Positions 1-11,183 of a stretch of DNA of 64,000 nt are shown piece by piece. A program made the position numbers and the translations under genes. The notes beneath the pieces were generated by a model, which saw nothing but the letters and a program-made list of their open reading frames with translations, was not told where the DNA came from and did no database searches. Numbering within the stretch: the first letter of the stretch is position 1; the number at the start of each line of letters is the position of its first letter. The DNA lies in NCBI RefSeq assembly GCF_050624435.1, contig NC_134542.1, forward strand, positions 114,807,677-114,871,676. The letters are read 5' to 3'. The DNA is from Tenrec ecaudatus (Eukaryota > Chordata > Mammalia > Afrosoricida > Tenrecidae).

Positions 1-1589
1 GTAATATTAATGTAAGGTCGACCCTGTACCTAATTACCTCTGAATTATAAAATGACCAAAATAGACTCAGAGCCACAGAGAAAGGGGAAGACAGAGGACG
101 CATGCAGGTTGTGGGCAAGCCGAGGAACTCCAAAGGATCACAGATTAGACAGAAGGGCTCGTGAATCCAGTTTTAAACCGCGCATTGTGGTGTTTAAGTT
201 ACAGACAAAGAGCATTGCTGAAGTTGCTAGTAAGGAAACTGAGGGTCTTCAAAGAATCAGCTTGCTGAAGATGGACACATAACTAGTGAGGAAGAGAACC
301 AGTATTCAAACCCCAGGATATCTGTGGTTCCGGGGCCGCTCTTGCAAAGGGCTGCCCGGACAAACCCAGCAAGAGAGAGCGAGAGTTCAGATGGTGCTTT
401 CAAAGTACGTCAAAACATTCTGGTTTCTAGAATGTACATATTTTCAAATCTCCGTGTTCTCACTCTCCATGGAAAGACCCTGCCATCTGTCTCAGGCACC
501 AGCCATGCTCAACAGAGAATGGGGACAAACTCTCCTGCACCTCAGCCAGTCCTTCTACATGGGCGGGAAACTCACAGCCACTCGGGCCCACTGCCCGGGA
601 TGGTCTCCAGGAATGAGTGGCAAGCCTTGCTTTGTGGGAAGCCAAAGGCTCGCCAACAGGCAGTGAGGACAGTATGATAGGACCGGAAGGCATCAACGCC
701 AAGGTAGGACCTCACAGCATGTAGCTCAGGAGCACACAGCAGCTAGCTGACTGTGTAGCATGTGTAGAGTGGAGAGAAGGTCAGGGAGGGATAAAAAGCC
801 AAATCTCAAAGAACACTGGGCTTGGCAAAGAATACCCCCAGCCAGGAACTAATGGAGACTCTTCATGGATTCTCTCCAGGGAGAGACTCAGTCTTTTTGG
901 CTGTCATTCATTTTCCCAGGGGTTCAGTGGTCTGTGCTTTCGCGGTGCAGATTTCTACTACTCACTCAAATGCAAGCTGTCTATCAGAATAGGTGTTTGC
1001 AAAGAAAATTCATAAATGATAGGTTGCTAAGCCAGAATGCTAATGGCATTAACGATGAAGAATCATAATGTTTCCAACAATGGAAACATTCATGCCCACC
1101 CAATATCAAGGATACCCCTTGCTGAGCAACAATTGAGAAATTGGAAGGCTATTTGATGAATAAAAACTGATCCCCCAAAGCACAGAGGAGAAGCTGGAGA
1201 GCATCTCCAGAGACCAGACTATGTTTGCTGCCAGATTCCGTTTCACCCACCGGAGGATGTCTTCAGGAGCTCCATTTGTTATTTTTATTTGTTTTGTTGT
1301 TTTCAATTCTTTATCGTGAAGTGGGTGAAGGTTTACCGAGCAAGTCGGTTTTCCCTGCAGTAACACACACACGTTTTGTTTCATGTCGGTCATTGCTGTT
1401 CCCACAAGGTCACGTCCCACTTCCTCCACGTGTCTCCCACTTCCAATCCTCCATCTTCCCAAACCTTCCCTGTCATCTGGATTTCGTCCTGCTACCAATG
1501 TACTTCTGATATCAAATTCTGGATTGTTCTAAGAAAGGTCCTCCCTGGGGAGACCTATCAGTTATCTATTGACTTGTTGAGAAGCAAAC
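1..1589. other. Unassigned sequence, no gene recognised
   Basis: Unique-looking mammalian DNA. Short open frames on both strands overlap each other, have no recognisable domain and show no splice-site arrangement, so none is called. A perfect 10-bp inverted repeat with a 4-nt loop lies at 1067-1090. I recognise no transposon family before about 1590. Confidence 0.5.
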
Positions 1590-1858
1590 ACATCTGTCTT
1601 GGAAGAAGTCCCTTCAGATTGCCCCTTGGAAGTGAGGATGGGGAGTCTCCATCTCACATACTTTGGGCATGTTTTCAGGAAAGACTAGTCCCTTGAAAGG
1701 GATGCCAAGCTTGCCAAAGTAGGGTACAGTGAAAAAAACAGGAAGACCCTAAAGGATTGACAGTAGTGGCTCCAACAAAGGACTGACAGGGCAGGGTTTC
1801 CTTCTGCTGAATAAAGGGTTGCAATGGGTTGGAACTGATTAGACCGTCTTGTTTTGCT
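1590..1858 (+). mobile_element. RTE LINE 3' fragment
   Basis: This is the C-terminal coding and 3' end of the afrotherian RTE (BovB-like) LINE in forward orientation. Recognisable blocks in order are the TTGGAAGAAGT start, the 'tactttgggcatgtt' block (reverse-transcriptase C-terminal HTYFGHV region), the GACCCT block and the GGGTTGGAACTGATT end. The CAAC-type tail is missing. It is decayed and non-coding. Confidence 0.8.
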
Positions 1859-2208
1859 CAAAAGGGAAGTAGGGCATACATTTCAGATCTAGACTCAAAG
1901 GGCAACCAAGAGCCACAGCTTCCAGTTCAACCAGTCCCCGTCTTACCAGTAAGCTGGTCTTGAAATTTTGAGTTTTGTTCCATGTCTTCCTCCCACTCTA
2001 TCCAGAACCTTCTAGTGTGATCCCTTTCCTTCAGTGTGAGTTATCTAGAGACAGGAATGTATTGCTGTCAGTTTGCTGTGGGTGCATGTGTTTTGTTTTA
2101 TTAAGCTGGTGCTGCCAATTTCATTGCTCCATATCATTTTCTGTGCTGAATCTACTTTGTTTATGGGTTTCTTATCTTTTTGTGCATTGCTATTGCTTTG
2201 TGGTTAGA
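1859..2208. other. Unassigned spacer
   Basis: T-rich unique sequence between two RTE fragments. No gene, RNA or repeat is recognised. Confidence 0.4.
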
Positions 2209-4246
2209 GTTGTTATTGTTGTTAGGTGCCATAAAGCCCAGTTGTGTCTCCTCACAATTGTTCCGGTGCCTGGCCCATGGTTGTAGCCGCTGTGTCAATC
2301 CATCTTTCTGAGGATCTTGCCGTTTCTGCTCTGCCTCATCTACTTGACCGAATGTGATGTCCTTCTCTGGGGACTGGTCTTTCCTGACAACGTACCGAAA
2401 GTATGTACGATGGAGTCTTGCCACTCTTGCCTCAAAGGAGCACTCTGGCTGTACTTCTTCCAAGACGGATCAGTTTGTCATTTGAGCAGTCCATGGTACT
2501 TTCAGGATTCTTTGACAGCACCACACTTCAAACGCATCAAGTCTTTGTCCATTTTCTTTATTTGATCTCCAGCTTTCACATGACTGTGAGATGATTGAAA
2601 ATACCATGGCTTGAGTCAAGTCTTCAAAGGAACACCCTTGATTCTCAGCACTCTAAAGACATCTCATGCAGCAGATTTGCCCAATGCGATATGTCATCTG
2701 TTTCCGTGAGCATTGGATGAGGAGCCAAGCAAGACAAAATCCTTGACAACTTCAGCCGTTTCTCCATGTATCATGATGTGGCCTATTGGCTCAGTTGTGA
2801 AGATTTTGGTCCCTCTTAAATTGAGTTGTGATCCATACTGAAGGCTGCAATCCTTGATCTTCATCAGCAAGTGCTTCAAATCCTCCTCACTGTCAGCAAA
2901 CAAGGTTGTGTCAGCTGCATGTGGCAGGGTGTTGATAAGCCTTGCTCCTGCCTGATGCCAAGCATTTCTTCATATAATTTAAATTCCATGATGAGGCGCT
3001 CAGCATACAGAATGAGCAGTTATGCTGAGAGAATACAAGTCTGAAGCACATTTCGCTGATTTTCTCAGAAAATTACTTTCTTCCCCTGCAGTATTTCCTT
3101 ATTCTGTTCCCACTACTGTCTCTTCATCCATGCACAAATTCTGCATAAGCACAAGGAAGTGTTCTGGAATTCCCACTTTTCTCAAGTTTATCCATAGCTT
3201 GTTCTGATCCATACAGTCAAATGCCTTGGTGTAGTCAATAAAATATAAGTAAACATCTTTCTGCTATTGTGTTAGTCTGGGTACTTTAGAGAAAAAAATC
3301 CACAGAAATTCTTATGTATAAGAGAGAGTTTTATGTAAAGGTTAGGTGCACATAAAGAAAACATCCCAACCCAGAACTGCCTAAGCCTACAAGTCCAACA
3401 TTAACCCATAAGTCGACACCGATCCACAAAGTCCTCCTCCATTTCACAAAACACACAAAATGATGCCAACTGCAGGAAGAAAGCCGAATCAGTGAGTGTG
3501 TAAGCTTCTCAGTGCTGGCAGGGGTCTTCACACAGCTGCTCCAGCACCCAGGGCTGCATCAGGGTAGGTCCATGTGGCTTCTCCTTGGGGATGTCTTGGA
3601 GGAAGTGAGCCTTGCCAGCTGAATCAGGGAACTGGCTAAGGCAGCTGCAACCTGGTCCGACCATCAGAAAGCAAGAGACCCTGAGAACTAGAAAGGCAAG
3701 GCTCATTGAGCCATTTATCCCTCCTCCCTTCAATTAACTCCACCTGTGTTTAATGGCCAGGTTGGCACAATAAACTACCTCAGGTATTCTCTGCTTTCAG
3801 CAAAGATCCATCTGATAACTGTAATTGGATCACTTTTTCTACATCTTCTGAATGCAACCGGAACCTCAGGCACCTCCCTGTCAATGTAGTGCAGCAAGCA
3901 TTGTTGGATGATCTTCAGCAAAATTTTGCTTGTATGTTATATCAATGATATTGTGCTATAGTTTTAGGATTCTGTTGGATCCACGTTCTCTAGAATGCAC
4001 AAATGTGGATCTCTTCCAGTCATTTGGTCAAGTAACTGTCTTCCAAATTGCCAGGTATAAATGAATAACTGCTTCCAGTGCTCCATCAGCTTGTGGAAAC
4101 AGTTCTGTTGATATTCCATCAACTCCTAGAACCAGTGAAGCTTGGATTTTTACCTCCCATACAATTGCTTCTTGCTCTTATGCTACCTCATGAAATGGTG
4201 GGGTGTTGGAATGGTGGTATAGTGATTCTGTGTGTTCTTTCCACTA
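2209..4246 (-). mobile_element. RTE LINE, 5'-truncated, split by an LTR
   Basis: Reverse-strand RTE LINE. The GTT-rich tail and GTTAGGTGCC 3' end are at the left. The reverse-transcriptase region follows rightward and is broken by frameshifts. On the minus strand near 2694-2903 the peptide MFADSEEDLKHLLMKIKD is the segment just after the catalytic YADD motif of RTE reverse transcriptases, and near 2161-2463 the RTYFRYVVRKDQSPEKDI block is the C-terminal end. The copy is interrupted at 3268-3782 by an LTR and resumes with GGTATTCTCTGC. It stops near 4246 against a HAL1/L1-like element. The original endonuclease part is absent. Confidence 0.9.
3268..3782 (-). mobile_element. MaLR-like LTR nested in RTE
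   Basis: A 515-bp element begins TGTGTTAGTCTGGG and ends ACTACCTCA. It is flanked by GCTAT (3263-3267) and GGTAT (3783-3787), a 5-bp target duplication with one mismatch. The reverse complement of its left end resembles the CAGACTAATACA-type 3' end of mammalian MaLR LTRs, so the LTR probably reads on the minus strand. No internal retroviral region is present, so it is a solo LTR. Related copies lie at 13643, 21263, 40647, 41703 and 49345. Confidence 0.8.
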
Positions 4247-5048
4247 AAGCTGTTGCTTTAGAGTTTATTGGGTAATTTTTATTCCTTATATTTATAAGGA
4301 ATATTAATATTTTGAGTTACCGTGTAATTTGTTATTTTCTTCCCAATTTTAAAACTGCCCATCCTATCTTGAAATTGTCTTGTCTGCCTCTTCATTTGCA
4401 AACTCTGTAACTACAATTTTTATTCACTTTTTTTTTTTGCTTTGTAGTTGTCCTCATTAACAAATTGATGTATTTGGCCCCCTGTGTTTCATCTTGTAGG
4501 TTGGGCTTTCTTTGGATGTGTCTACTGCTGAATTAAAGTTTGCTTGTTGATATGAATGTTAGCGTGGGGATGGCTGTTTGCTGTTTCTCTATCTGAAGAG
4601 CTCTCTTTACTATGTCTTGTAAAGTTGGCTTGGATTTTTGCAAATTTCCAAAAATTAAGTTTATGTTTATCTAGATCTGTCCTAATATCATGGTTGCATT
4701 TGCGGGATACATTTTACTGAATACTATATAATTCTTGTTTGCATTTTTTTTCCCTTTCAGTGTTGTATATATGGCATACCATTGCTTTTTGCCTGCAAGG
4801 ATTCTAGTGAAAAATCCAAGTTTCATCTTGTTCCTGTCCTTTTCAGATAACTTTAGGCTTTTATCAATTTATTTCAAGGATTGCTTGTGTTTGGTTTTCC
4901 AAAGTTTGATTGTGGTAAGTCTTGGTGGTTTGGGTTGGAGATCTACCCTGCTGGGGTTCATTAAACCTTTGAATGCACATCTTCTCATCTTTCATGAACG
5001 TAGGGCAGCTTTCTTTCAACAAATCTTTAGCAATTTCCTCTGTGTTTC

Positions 5049-5060
5049 CCCCCCCCCCCC
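5049..5060. repeat. Poly-C tract
   Basis: Run of about 12 C within the HAL1-like element. It is a likely slippage or assembly-error site. Confidence 0.85.
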
Positions 5061-5208
5061 TCTTCCTCATCTGGAATTCCAGTGACTCTTAAGTCATTCA
5101 TCTTGATGGTATCCCACATAGTTCTTAGACTTTCTTTGTTTCCCCTTTTTGGTGTTGTTGTTTTGTTAGTTTGTTGCTTGATTCTTTTCTCTGATTGTTC
5201 CTCTAACA

Positions 5209-5412
5209 CAGTGCTTCCCAAACTGGGTGATACAGCCTCCAGGGGAATGGGGTGGGGTGGCCACTGGAACAATCCAGTGGATACAAAGCACATGCTTGCA
5301 ATTCGCCCCAGATTGTGGGCTATATGGCAAATGTTTTTAATTGCAGAGTGGGTTCTCAGTGATTCTGTTTCTAAAAAGAAGGTGGTAGGACAAATAAAGT
5401 TGGGACTCTATG
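5209..5412. mobile_element. hAT-type miniature DNA transposon
   Basis: A 204-bp element starts CAGTGCTTCCCAAACT and ends in imperfect inverted form (AAGTTGGGACTCTATG). It is flanked by CTCTAACA (5201-5208) and TTCTAACA (5413-5420), an 8-bp target duplication with one mismatch, as expected for hAT transposition. It has no coding capacity. It splits the HAL1-like copy and is therefore younger than it. Confidence 0.8.
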
Positions 5413-6240
5413 TTCTAACAGATTAGTATTGAGAGATTTCCCTTCAATCTCATTAAATCTGTCTTTCAATGATTTGATTCTACCTTTTCTTTTTCAATTA
5501 GTTATCTAGTTTTGAAATCCTAGTATTGGTTTTTAAATTTTCACATGTTTTTCTAAAGCTTATGATTTTATTTTGTATGCTTTTTCATTTTATTTTTTCA
5601 GGTTTTGTTCTTGTATTGTTTTTCTGAATTCTAGATTTTCTCAATTTTTGTCTGTGGTTCCCTTATCTTTCTCTCAAGCCTTTAAGTGCCATCCTTTGAG
5701 CTCCCTCTCGGGCAATTCCCACGTCATTTCACCCCCAAGGAGGTCTTCTGTTCTGCGCTTTGGTAATGTCTTTGAGTTACCCTGTCTTGTTTCTCGGTGT
5801 GAACTGCTGTCGCCAAAACATTGTGGCAGTATTGTGTTTCTTTTTCATTGTGATTGTGTTGGTTTATTTTTGCCCTGCTTTTTGCTGTTATTGATTTGTT
5901 TGTTTTTGCAGTATCTTGTTTTCATGTATCCTAGTTGAGCAGAACAGGTGTGATACTCTGCTCATGAAACTTGACATTACTTAGATAATAATCACTTGTT
6001 TCCTGGTGTGTATGATGGAGGACAGGAGTGTGTGTGCAGTTCTGTGTTCACTGTTATGCAGAACATTAGGGGTTGGGTTGGGCTGGCTCGGAACAGGTGG
6101 TGCAAGACTGGGTGGTGATCCTCACCCCACGGACGGGACTTCAGGCGGTATGACCATAGCTGGGAAATGTGGACATAGTTGCTTTCTGGTCACCAGCTAC
6201 CTGTAGTCTACCTACCAGTCCGAGGTATAGAGTCGATTAT

Positions 6241-7261
6241 CAGTGTACTGTCTCAATCTGAACATTGCTTGCAAAAATTCCAAATGACTCCTCTGTGTCA
6301 GGCCAGCTGATAATTTACCACTGTGGCCCACTACTCGCTGTTTTTATTCAATTCCCTTGGGCATTTGGTTAACTTATTTCGTCTTTCTTTGGAAGCTCAG
6401 GGTCCAGAATTACCATTTGCATCCATCTCTTTTTGGTTCTTGGCTTGGTTTTGAGGTGAGTCACTTTCGCCAAGACAACCCTTTCTCAGACATAACCAAG
6501 TGAGAGGTCTGTAGTGTTGGCACTAGGTGATGGTCGTTGGTCCACATGACAATCTAATCCCTCCCTAACACCTGCTTTAGCTGGCTCCAAGATTAAGTAG
6601 CCACATGAACTCATGGGAACACCACTAATAAACTAGCTTTCTTTAATACCCTATTCCAACTTTCTCGGTCTATCAGTAAATTGATCAATATGTCTTATTC
6701 TCTCTCTTACCCACATACAACCATCTCTCTGTCTCTTTCTCTAACTCTCTCTCACACACTCGATTTTCATGTTTCTTCACATGGTCATAAAAAATGTTTC
6801 TATTTTCCTGCAGCCCTCTTTTTTATATATAAATCTGGTTTAATGCCTTCAAGGTGTTTACTGACTGAGACCACCCATTGGCCTTCGAATTGGGATGATG
6901 TGCCCTAGAGAGTCCACTGAGGTTTGGAGATGGATACTTGGAGCCAGAGGGTAAATATGGCTTATGTGGTCGAACTTTTGTTTCCTAAATGTTAAGTCGA
7001 GAAAAGATACAACAACGTGTGGCAGAATACAAAATGTGTGATTTCTATATATAAACAATACTTTTAAGAGAGAGAGAGAGAGAGACTCGAAGAAATGGCA
7101 AGTTAGCTACAGTGTCTAGTTTAGCCCTGTCCTTGCAGATGCTCCTTCCCACACACCTTGGGAAGACTGTGCTGCTGAGCTCCTCTGTCCTTTGACAGCA
7201 CTTGTGTGGAGAAGCTTAGTTCCACTGCTGATCCATTAAGATAAAGTCAAGAACAAGGGTC
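6241..7261. other. Unassigned sequence with low-complexity patches
   Basis: No gene is recognised. The part to about 6620 may still be decayed LINE 5' sequence. CT-rich low complexity lies at 6700-6765 and a short (GA)n tract at 7066-7085. Confidence 0.4.
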
Positions 7262-7425
7262 TTAGAGTCCTATAGATCTGGATTTGAAACAATACCCTCA
7301 TTTACCAGTTTGGATAACTTTGAGCAAGTTATTTAAGACCTCCACCTTCAATGTCCTCATTTGCTGAATGGGATAATAATGATAGAACTGATAGACTGTT
7401 TGATAGTGAGGAACATCTATTAAAC
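7262..7425 (+). mobile_element. MIR SINE
   Basis: Ancient mammal-wide SINE, forward strand. The core order matches: 'aactttgagcaagttattta', then a 'cctcatttgctgaatgggataataat' block, then the GTGAGGA region. Decay is as expected of a MIR. Confidence 0.85.
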
Positions 7426-8730
7426 TTTCACATTTTAATTTTAAAAACTTTATTTATAACCAATCTCAGCTTGGTTTTTCAACCTCCATTTCTGCTAAAA
7501 GTGGTGAACTTTCATTCCTTCCGTATAAGAAAATTAAATAGTCGCTGAAGTTCAAGGTTCAAACTCAAGTACCTCTGTTTCTGAAAGTCATCTGAATACA
7601 AGGGGATTCCTTATAGTTTTGGGAGAGCAGGGATGTTGCCTGATCATCAATCATCCTTCACCAGGACAACACTGCACCGTGTGAAGCAATTTTCCGGTGG
7701 GTACCTTTGCCACTGTGTCTCCCTGCAATAAACCTCTAGTTATGAAGAGCATGGCCAGGCAGGACAAAAGACCTTTGAACTCAGCTTTGAACCATAAGCT
7801 ATCCAAATAGCAGCTGCACATCCAACAAGGGTCTTCAAGTGCTCCCAGAACATGAAGAGTGCAGTAAACAACATTAAATAAAAGTCCCAGTGATCGAAAA
7901 TGAAATAGCTACTGACAAAAAAGCAGGCGGAGATTACTTATAAACATGACTAGGAATGACACTTATCTCTAAGTATCATGAGCATTAACTAGATGTTGAG
8001 CTTCCGGAAAATATAAGTGATATCTAAATGCTAAACAATTTGTTTGCTAAACCACTTACGATGCTTTCTGAAATATCCTGCAATCCTGATTAATTCCCCC
8101 AAAAGCAAATGACTTCCAAAGTGGCTTGACAAATGACAAGGAAATAGCAGTTTGATGAGTCTGATCCTGAGGTTTAGTGCTACAGTAGAACAAATATTAA
8201 AAGAGGAAAATCGATCAATATCTTGTGGGCAATACTATAGTGGCTGAGTAGTAAACAACACCAACATGATGCTTTCCCCAAAAGCACTAACACACAACTA
8301 TATTAAGTCACCATTTCAGCAACATTTAGATGGTGATGCTATGCAAGGTACTGAGAATGAAATGATAAAGAAATTACTATCCTGACCCTGAGATCTGTCG
8401 TGCCTCCTTGCTACCATGTCTGCCTCCTCCATCTTGAAAGTTGGCAGCATCCATTTAGTCTTCTAGCCTCTCCATCGTCAAGAGTCTGGCCATCATCCTA
8501 CCACACTTATCCAAGTCCCTCACGTGCGAAATCCAATTAGTTGGCCCAATCGGGACCACTGCTCCCGTTGCCTACTCTTTGAGAGTTGCCCTTGTGGGTG
8601 ACAACTCTACGGTACATCCACACGCTCTTTCTCGGGGTCCAGCAGGACTCCTAGGCTCTGGAGAAGATGCAGAGGCAGGGAAGCACACATTTAGGCCTCA
8701 TTATCTTGCTCATTTGTTCTGTAATGACAT
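7426..8730. other. Unassigned sequence
   Basis: No convincing gene or transposon. The segment near 8335-8400 is weakly L2-like. An 86-codon open frame at 8579-8839 has no recognisable domain and runs into an L2 copy, so it is not called. Confidence 0.4.
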
Positions 8731-8734
8731 AGAC

Positions 8735-8840
8735 CTATGTGCCAGGTACTGTGCCAGGCTCTGGGGACACTGGAGATACCTTGGAGAATTACCCAGATGT
8801 CACTGTCCCCCAAAGGGAGAAAGAGACAGAAACCAGTGAA
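8735..8840 (-). mobile_element. L2 LINE 3' end
   Basis: The stretch reading 'tgtgccaggtactgtgcc', then 'aggctctggggacactgg', is the reverse complement of the conserved L2 3' terminus. It is probably the same L2 copy that resumes at about 9200, with a composite SINE inserted between. Confidence 0.75.
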
Positions 8841-8856
8841 ATACAGTAACTGTTTT

Positions 8857-9178
8857 GTTGTGGTTGGCTCTCATCAAGAGGGCCCTGACCCATGATGACT
8901 CCATGTAAAACTATACAAAATGCTGTCCAGCCCTGTACCATATACATGCTCAGTTATGGATCAAGTCATTGTGGTCAACAGGGTTTCATGAAATAGATTC
9001 CCAAGCCTGTCTGGCTCATGTTTAATCTATAAACTGCTCTGAACCTTGTTCAGCATCAGAGCCACGTGCCTGCTTCCACTGACAGACAGGTGGTGACTGC
9101 ATGGGAGCGACACTGGCTCCGAACCAAATGCAGGCCTCCTATCTGGAAGATAAAAACTCTACCCCTCAGCCAATGCTG
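8857..9178 (-). mobile_element. Composite SINE: tRNA-Gly-like head plus RTE ends
   Basis: Read on the minus strand, the right end starts GCATTGGCTGAGGGGTAGAG and continues to a TTGGTTCGGAGCC box. This follows the layout of a tRNA-Gly gene with its A and B boxes, strongly decayed. The rest matches the 5' leader and then the 3' end of the RTE LINE ('ggctctcatcaagagggccc' at the left). It sits inside the L2 copy. Siblings are at 9803 and 50106. Confidence 0.6.
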
Positions 9179-9199
9179 CTTCTCAAATAAAACACTTCC

Positions 9200-9802
9200 A
9201 AATTTCAGAATTTGAAAAGCTTTATGAAGGAAATTACCAGAAGTCTGGGAGAGAGGGGAACAGGGAGGGTCAGGATGAACATATTTGAGGAAAGGACTTC
9301 CAAGCCAAGATCTGAAGATGGAGAGAAGTGAAGGGATCCAGCAGAGCCACAGACAAGAGCCCAGGCATGAAATAAAATGAGCATGAGGTTCACCTGACTG
9401 GGCAGTAATGACTGGATGGAAAAGGAGTATCCAGGGATTCTTGGCGATATAGGCCGGGGAGGACTGAAAGGTATCATCAGCTCTTTGGGAAACTTTGGAT
9501 TTTATTCTGTATGCAGAGGAAAGTCACCAAGGGAATATGGCCAGCCAAGAGGCTAGCAAAAACGTTTCCAGACTCATGTGGGAAATCGACTATAGGCGTT
9601 CAAGGGAAGAGACAGAGGGAACACTATGAGACTAGTGCAGTGCTGCAGGAAGAAGACAAGAATGACTCAATCCAAGTGGTGGCAGTAACGATGACGGAGA
9701 GAGGTAGATGTCTCTGAGACGTTGGGGAGGTAGAACCAAAAGGGCATGCTAAATGATTAAAAGAAGAGCGCAATATCTACAGAAGATATTAAACAGATCG
9801 TG
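9200..9802 (-). mobile_element. L2-like ancient LINE, reverse strand
   Basis: The 'ctttggattttattctgtat' block and flanking GA-rich text are a familiar ancient mammalian repeat found upstream of L2 3' ends in reverse orientation. It continues at 10116 after a SINE insertion. Family name is from memory and could be wrong at the subfamily level. Confidence 0.6.
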
Positions 9803-10115
9803 GAATTGAGGGCTCAGTGGTACAATTCTCATCTTGCCTGTTAGAGCCCCAAGTTCAGTTTCCTGCCAATGCAGCTCACAGGCCATGACCAACTTTCTGT
9901 CTGTCAAGAAAGGCGGGCCTATTGTGAGGATGATGAACAGGTTTTCTCAGAGCTTCTAGACTCTTTCTAGGGGAAAATCCTGGTGATTGACTTCTGAGAA
10001 CCAGTCAATGGATATGTTATGAATCACAATGGTTCAATCTGCAACCAATCAGAGGAATGGTGTAGGACCAGGCAGAGTTTCCTCTGTGGCGTTAGGTCTC
10101 AGCTTGATGGCAGGA
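9803..10115 (+). mobile_element. Composite SINE: tRNA-Gly-like head plus RTE ends
   Basis: The head (GGCTCAGTGGTACAATTCTC, then a decayed 'agttcagtttcctgcc' B-box region ending CCAATGCA) corresponds to tRNA-Gly. It is followed by RTE 5'-leader blocks (TGACCAACTTTCTGTCTGTC, then 'gaacaggttttctcagagctt') and the RTE 3' end (GGTGTAGGACCAGGCAGAGT). It is inserted in an L2 copy. Confidence 0.7.
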
Positions 10116-10440
10116 AACAGCAGTAGAAAGAGGAGAGGAGCAATAGTTTAGTTTTAAATCTTGATTCCTGAAGTTTGATGTGCTTCTGGACTTGTAAATG
10201 GAGTTCTCTAGTAAAAACTTGGGTATGAGACACTAGGAGAGAGGAGAGTCCAGGCAGAAGATGTTGCAGTTGGAGTGTGGATAAAGAATAAGGAGTGAGA
10301 CTTCCAACGAAGGAGCAGATGTTTAGATCAGATGGAAATGCAGCAAAAAAGAAAGAGCAGCCAGGAAGGCCAAAGGTGAGCCAGGAGGGTCGATCGCATG
10401 GAAGTCTACGGAAAGGGCCCTCTCAAGGGCTAAGTGAGTG
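10116..10440 (-). mobile_element. L2-like LINE, continuation
   Basis: Contains the 'tgatgtgcttctggacttg' and 'gagtccaggcagaag' blocks that belong to the same ancient repeat as 9200-9802, in the same orientation. This supports one original insertion split by the composite SINE. Confidence 0.5.
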
Positions 10441-10534
10441 AGCAATAAAAGAAGATAAATAAGATCGAATTCTTATTCCAGAAAGGTTCACAGTCTAATG
10501 AGACAGACAGATGTGATTGATAAAGAAATATGAG

Positions 10535-10705
10535 CTACTTTAACATGTATTGACTACTCAGTATGTGACGGGAATGAAGCTAAATGATTTGCACTGGGTT
10601 TAGGAATTAGTACTCATTTTACATTCGAGGGAACTAAGTTCACCAAATCCTAGAGCAAGCAAGGGGGAGAGTCAAATTTAAAGGTAGTCAGTCTGACTCC
10701 TAGCA
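10535..10705 (-). mobile_element. MIR SINE
   Basis: Reverse-strand MIR: 'tattgactactcagtatgtg' at the left, 'tcattttacattcgaggga' in the middle and GTCAGTCTGACTCC at the right match the reversed consensus. Confidence 0.75.
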
Positions 10706-10727
10706 TCCCTGGGTGTTGCAATTAGTG

Positions 10728-10850
10728 CTTGGTGACGTAACTGAAAAACTAAAGATTGTGTTCCCAAATGCAACTCAGAAGAAAGGCCTGGAGATCTTTC
10801 CTAAAACTCATGGAAAACTGCGCTGGGCTCAGTCCTACCTGGCAACCATC
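10728..10850 (+). mobile_element. AfroSINE fragment
   Basis: The 'agaagaaaggcctggagatc' block and the ending 'tacctggcaaccatc' match the afrotherian SINE in forward orientation. Confidence 0.6.
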
Positions 10851-10867
10851 AACTCAAAGGAAACCAT

Positions 10868-11005
10868 TTGGAGTCCTGGGCAGGGCCGAAAACTAAGTGC
10901 TCCATTCCTAAGTGAAAAGTTGCAAGTTTGAATTCCCCCAAAGGTGGCTCGGCAGAAAGGTCTGTGGATCCACTTCCAAATAGCTAACAGCACCGTGTGG
11001 AGTCG
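10868..11005 (+). mobile_element. AfroSINE, forward, in an inverted pair
   Basis: Starts GGAGTCCTGGGCAGGGCC (degenerate GGAGCCCTGGTGG) and runs through a tRNA-like head, GGCAGAAAGGTCTGTGGATC, to GTGTGGAGTCG. It meets a reverse AfroSINE tail to tail. The junction holds a 9-bp perfect inverted repeat, GTGGAGTCG at 10997-11005 and CGACTCCAC at 11020-11028. Confidence 0.8.
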
Positions 11006-11176
11006 ATTCTGACGCACAGCGACTCCACGTGTTACAGAGGAGAGGTGTCCCATGGGGTTGTTCTGGCAGTCATCTTTATGAAATTAAATCGGTAGGGTTT
11101 TTTCTGCATTGTGGCGGGATGGGTTTGAACCACCAGCTTGAAGGTTAGCAGATGAGTGCAAACCCTTTGTGTCGGA
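11006..11176 (-). mobile_element. AfroSINE, reverse, in an inverted pair
   Basis: Reverse copy: CAGCGACTCCACGTG, then 'gtcatctttatgaaat', then GGTTTGAACCACCAGCTTGA and AAGGTTAGCAGATGAGTGC, the reversed tRNA-like head. It is directly followed by a CACGTG minisatellite. Confidence 0.85.
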
Positions 11177-11183
11177 TCTATGG

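Larger units (their letters stand above)
4247..6240 (-). mobile_element. HAL1/L1-like LINE, reverse strand
   Basis: T-rich on the plus strand, as expected of a reversed A-rich L1-type LINE. Minus-strand frames between about 4864 and 5293 keep ORF1p-like sequence: a segment ending KMNDLRVTGIPDEEE (the join of coiled coil and RNA-recognition domain) followed by EEIAKDLLKESCPTFMKD. No ORF2 signature was seen, so HAL1 (an ORF1-only L1 relative) is preferred over plain L1. A hAT miniature element interrupts it at 5209-5412. The G-rich stretch near 6060-6150 could be its 5' end. The right limit is uncertain. Confidence 0.65.
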
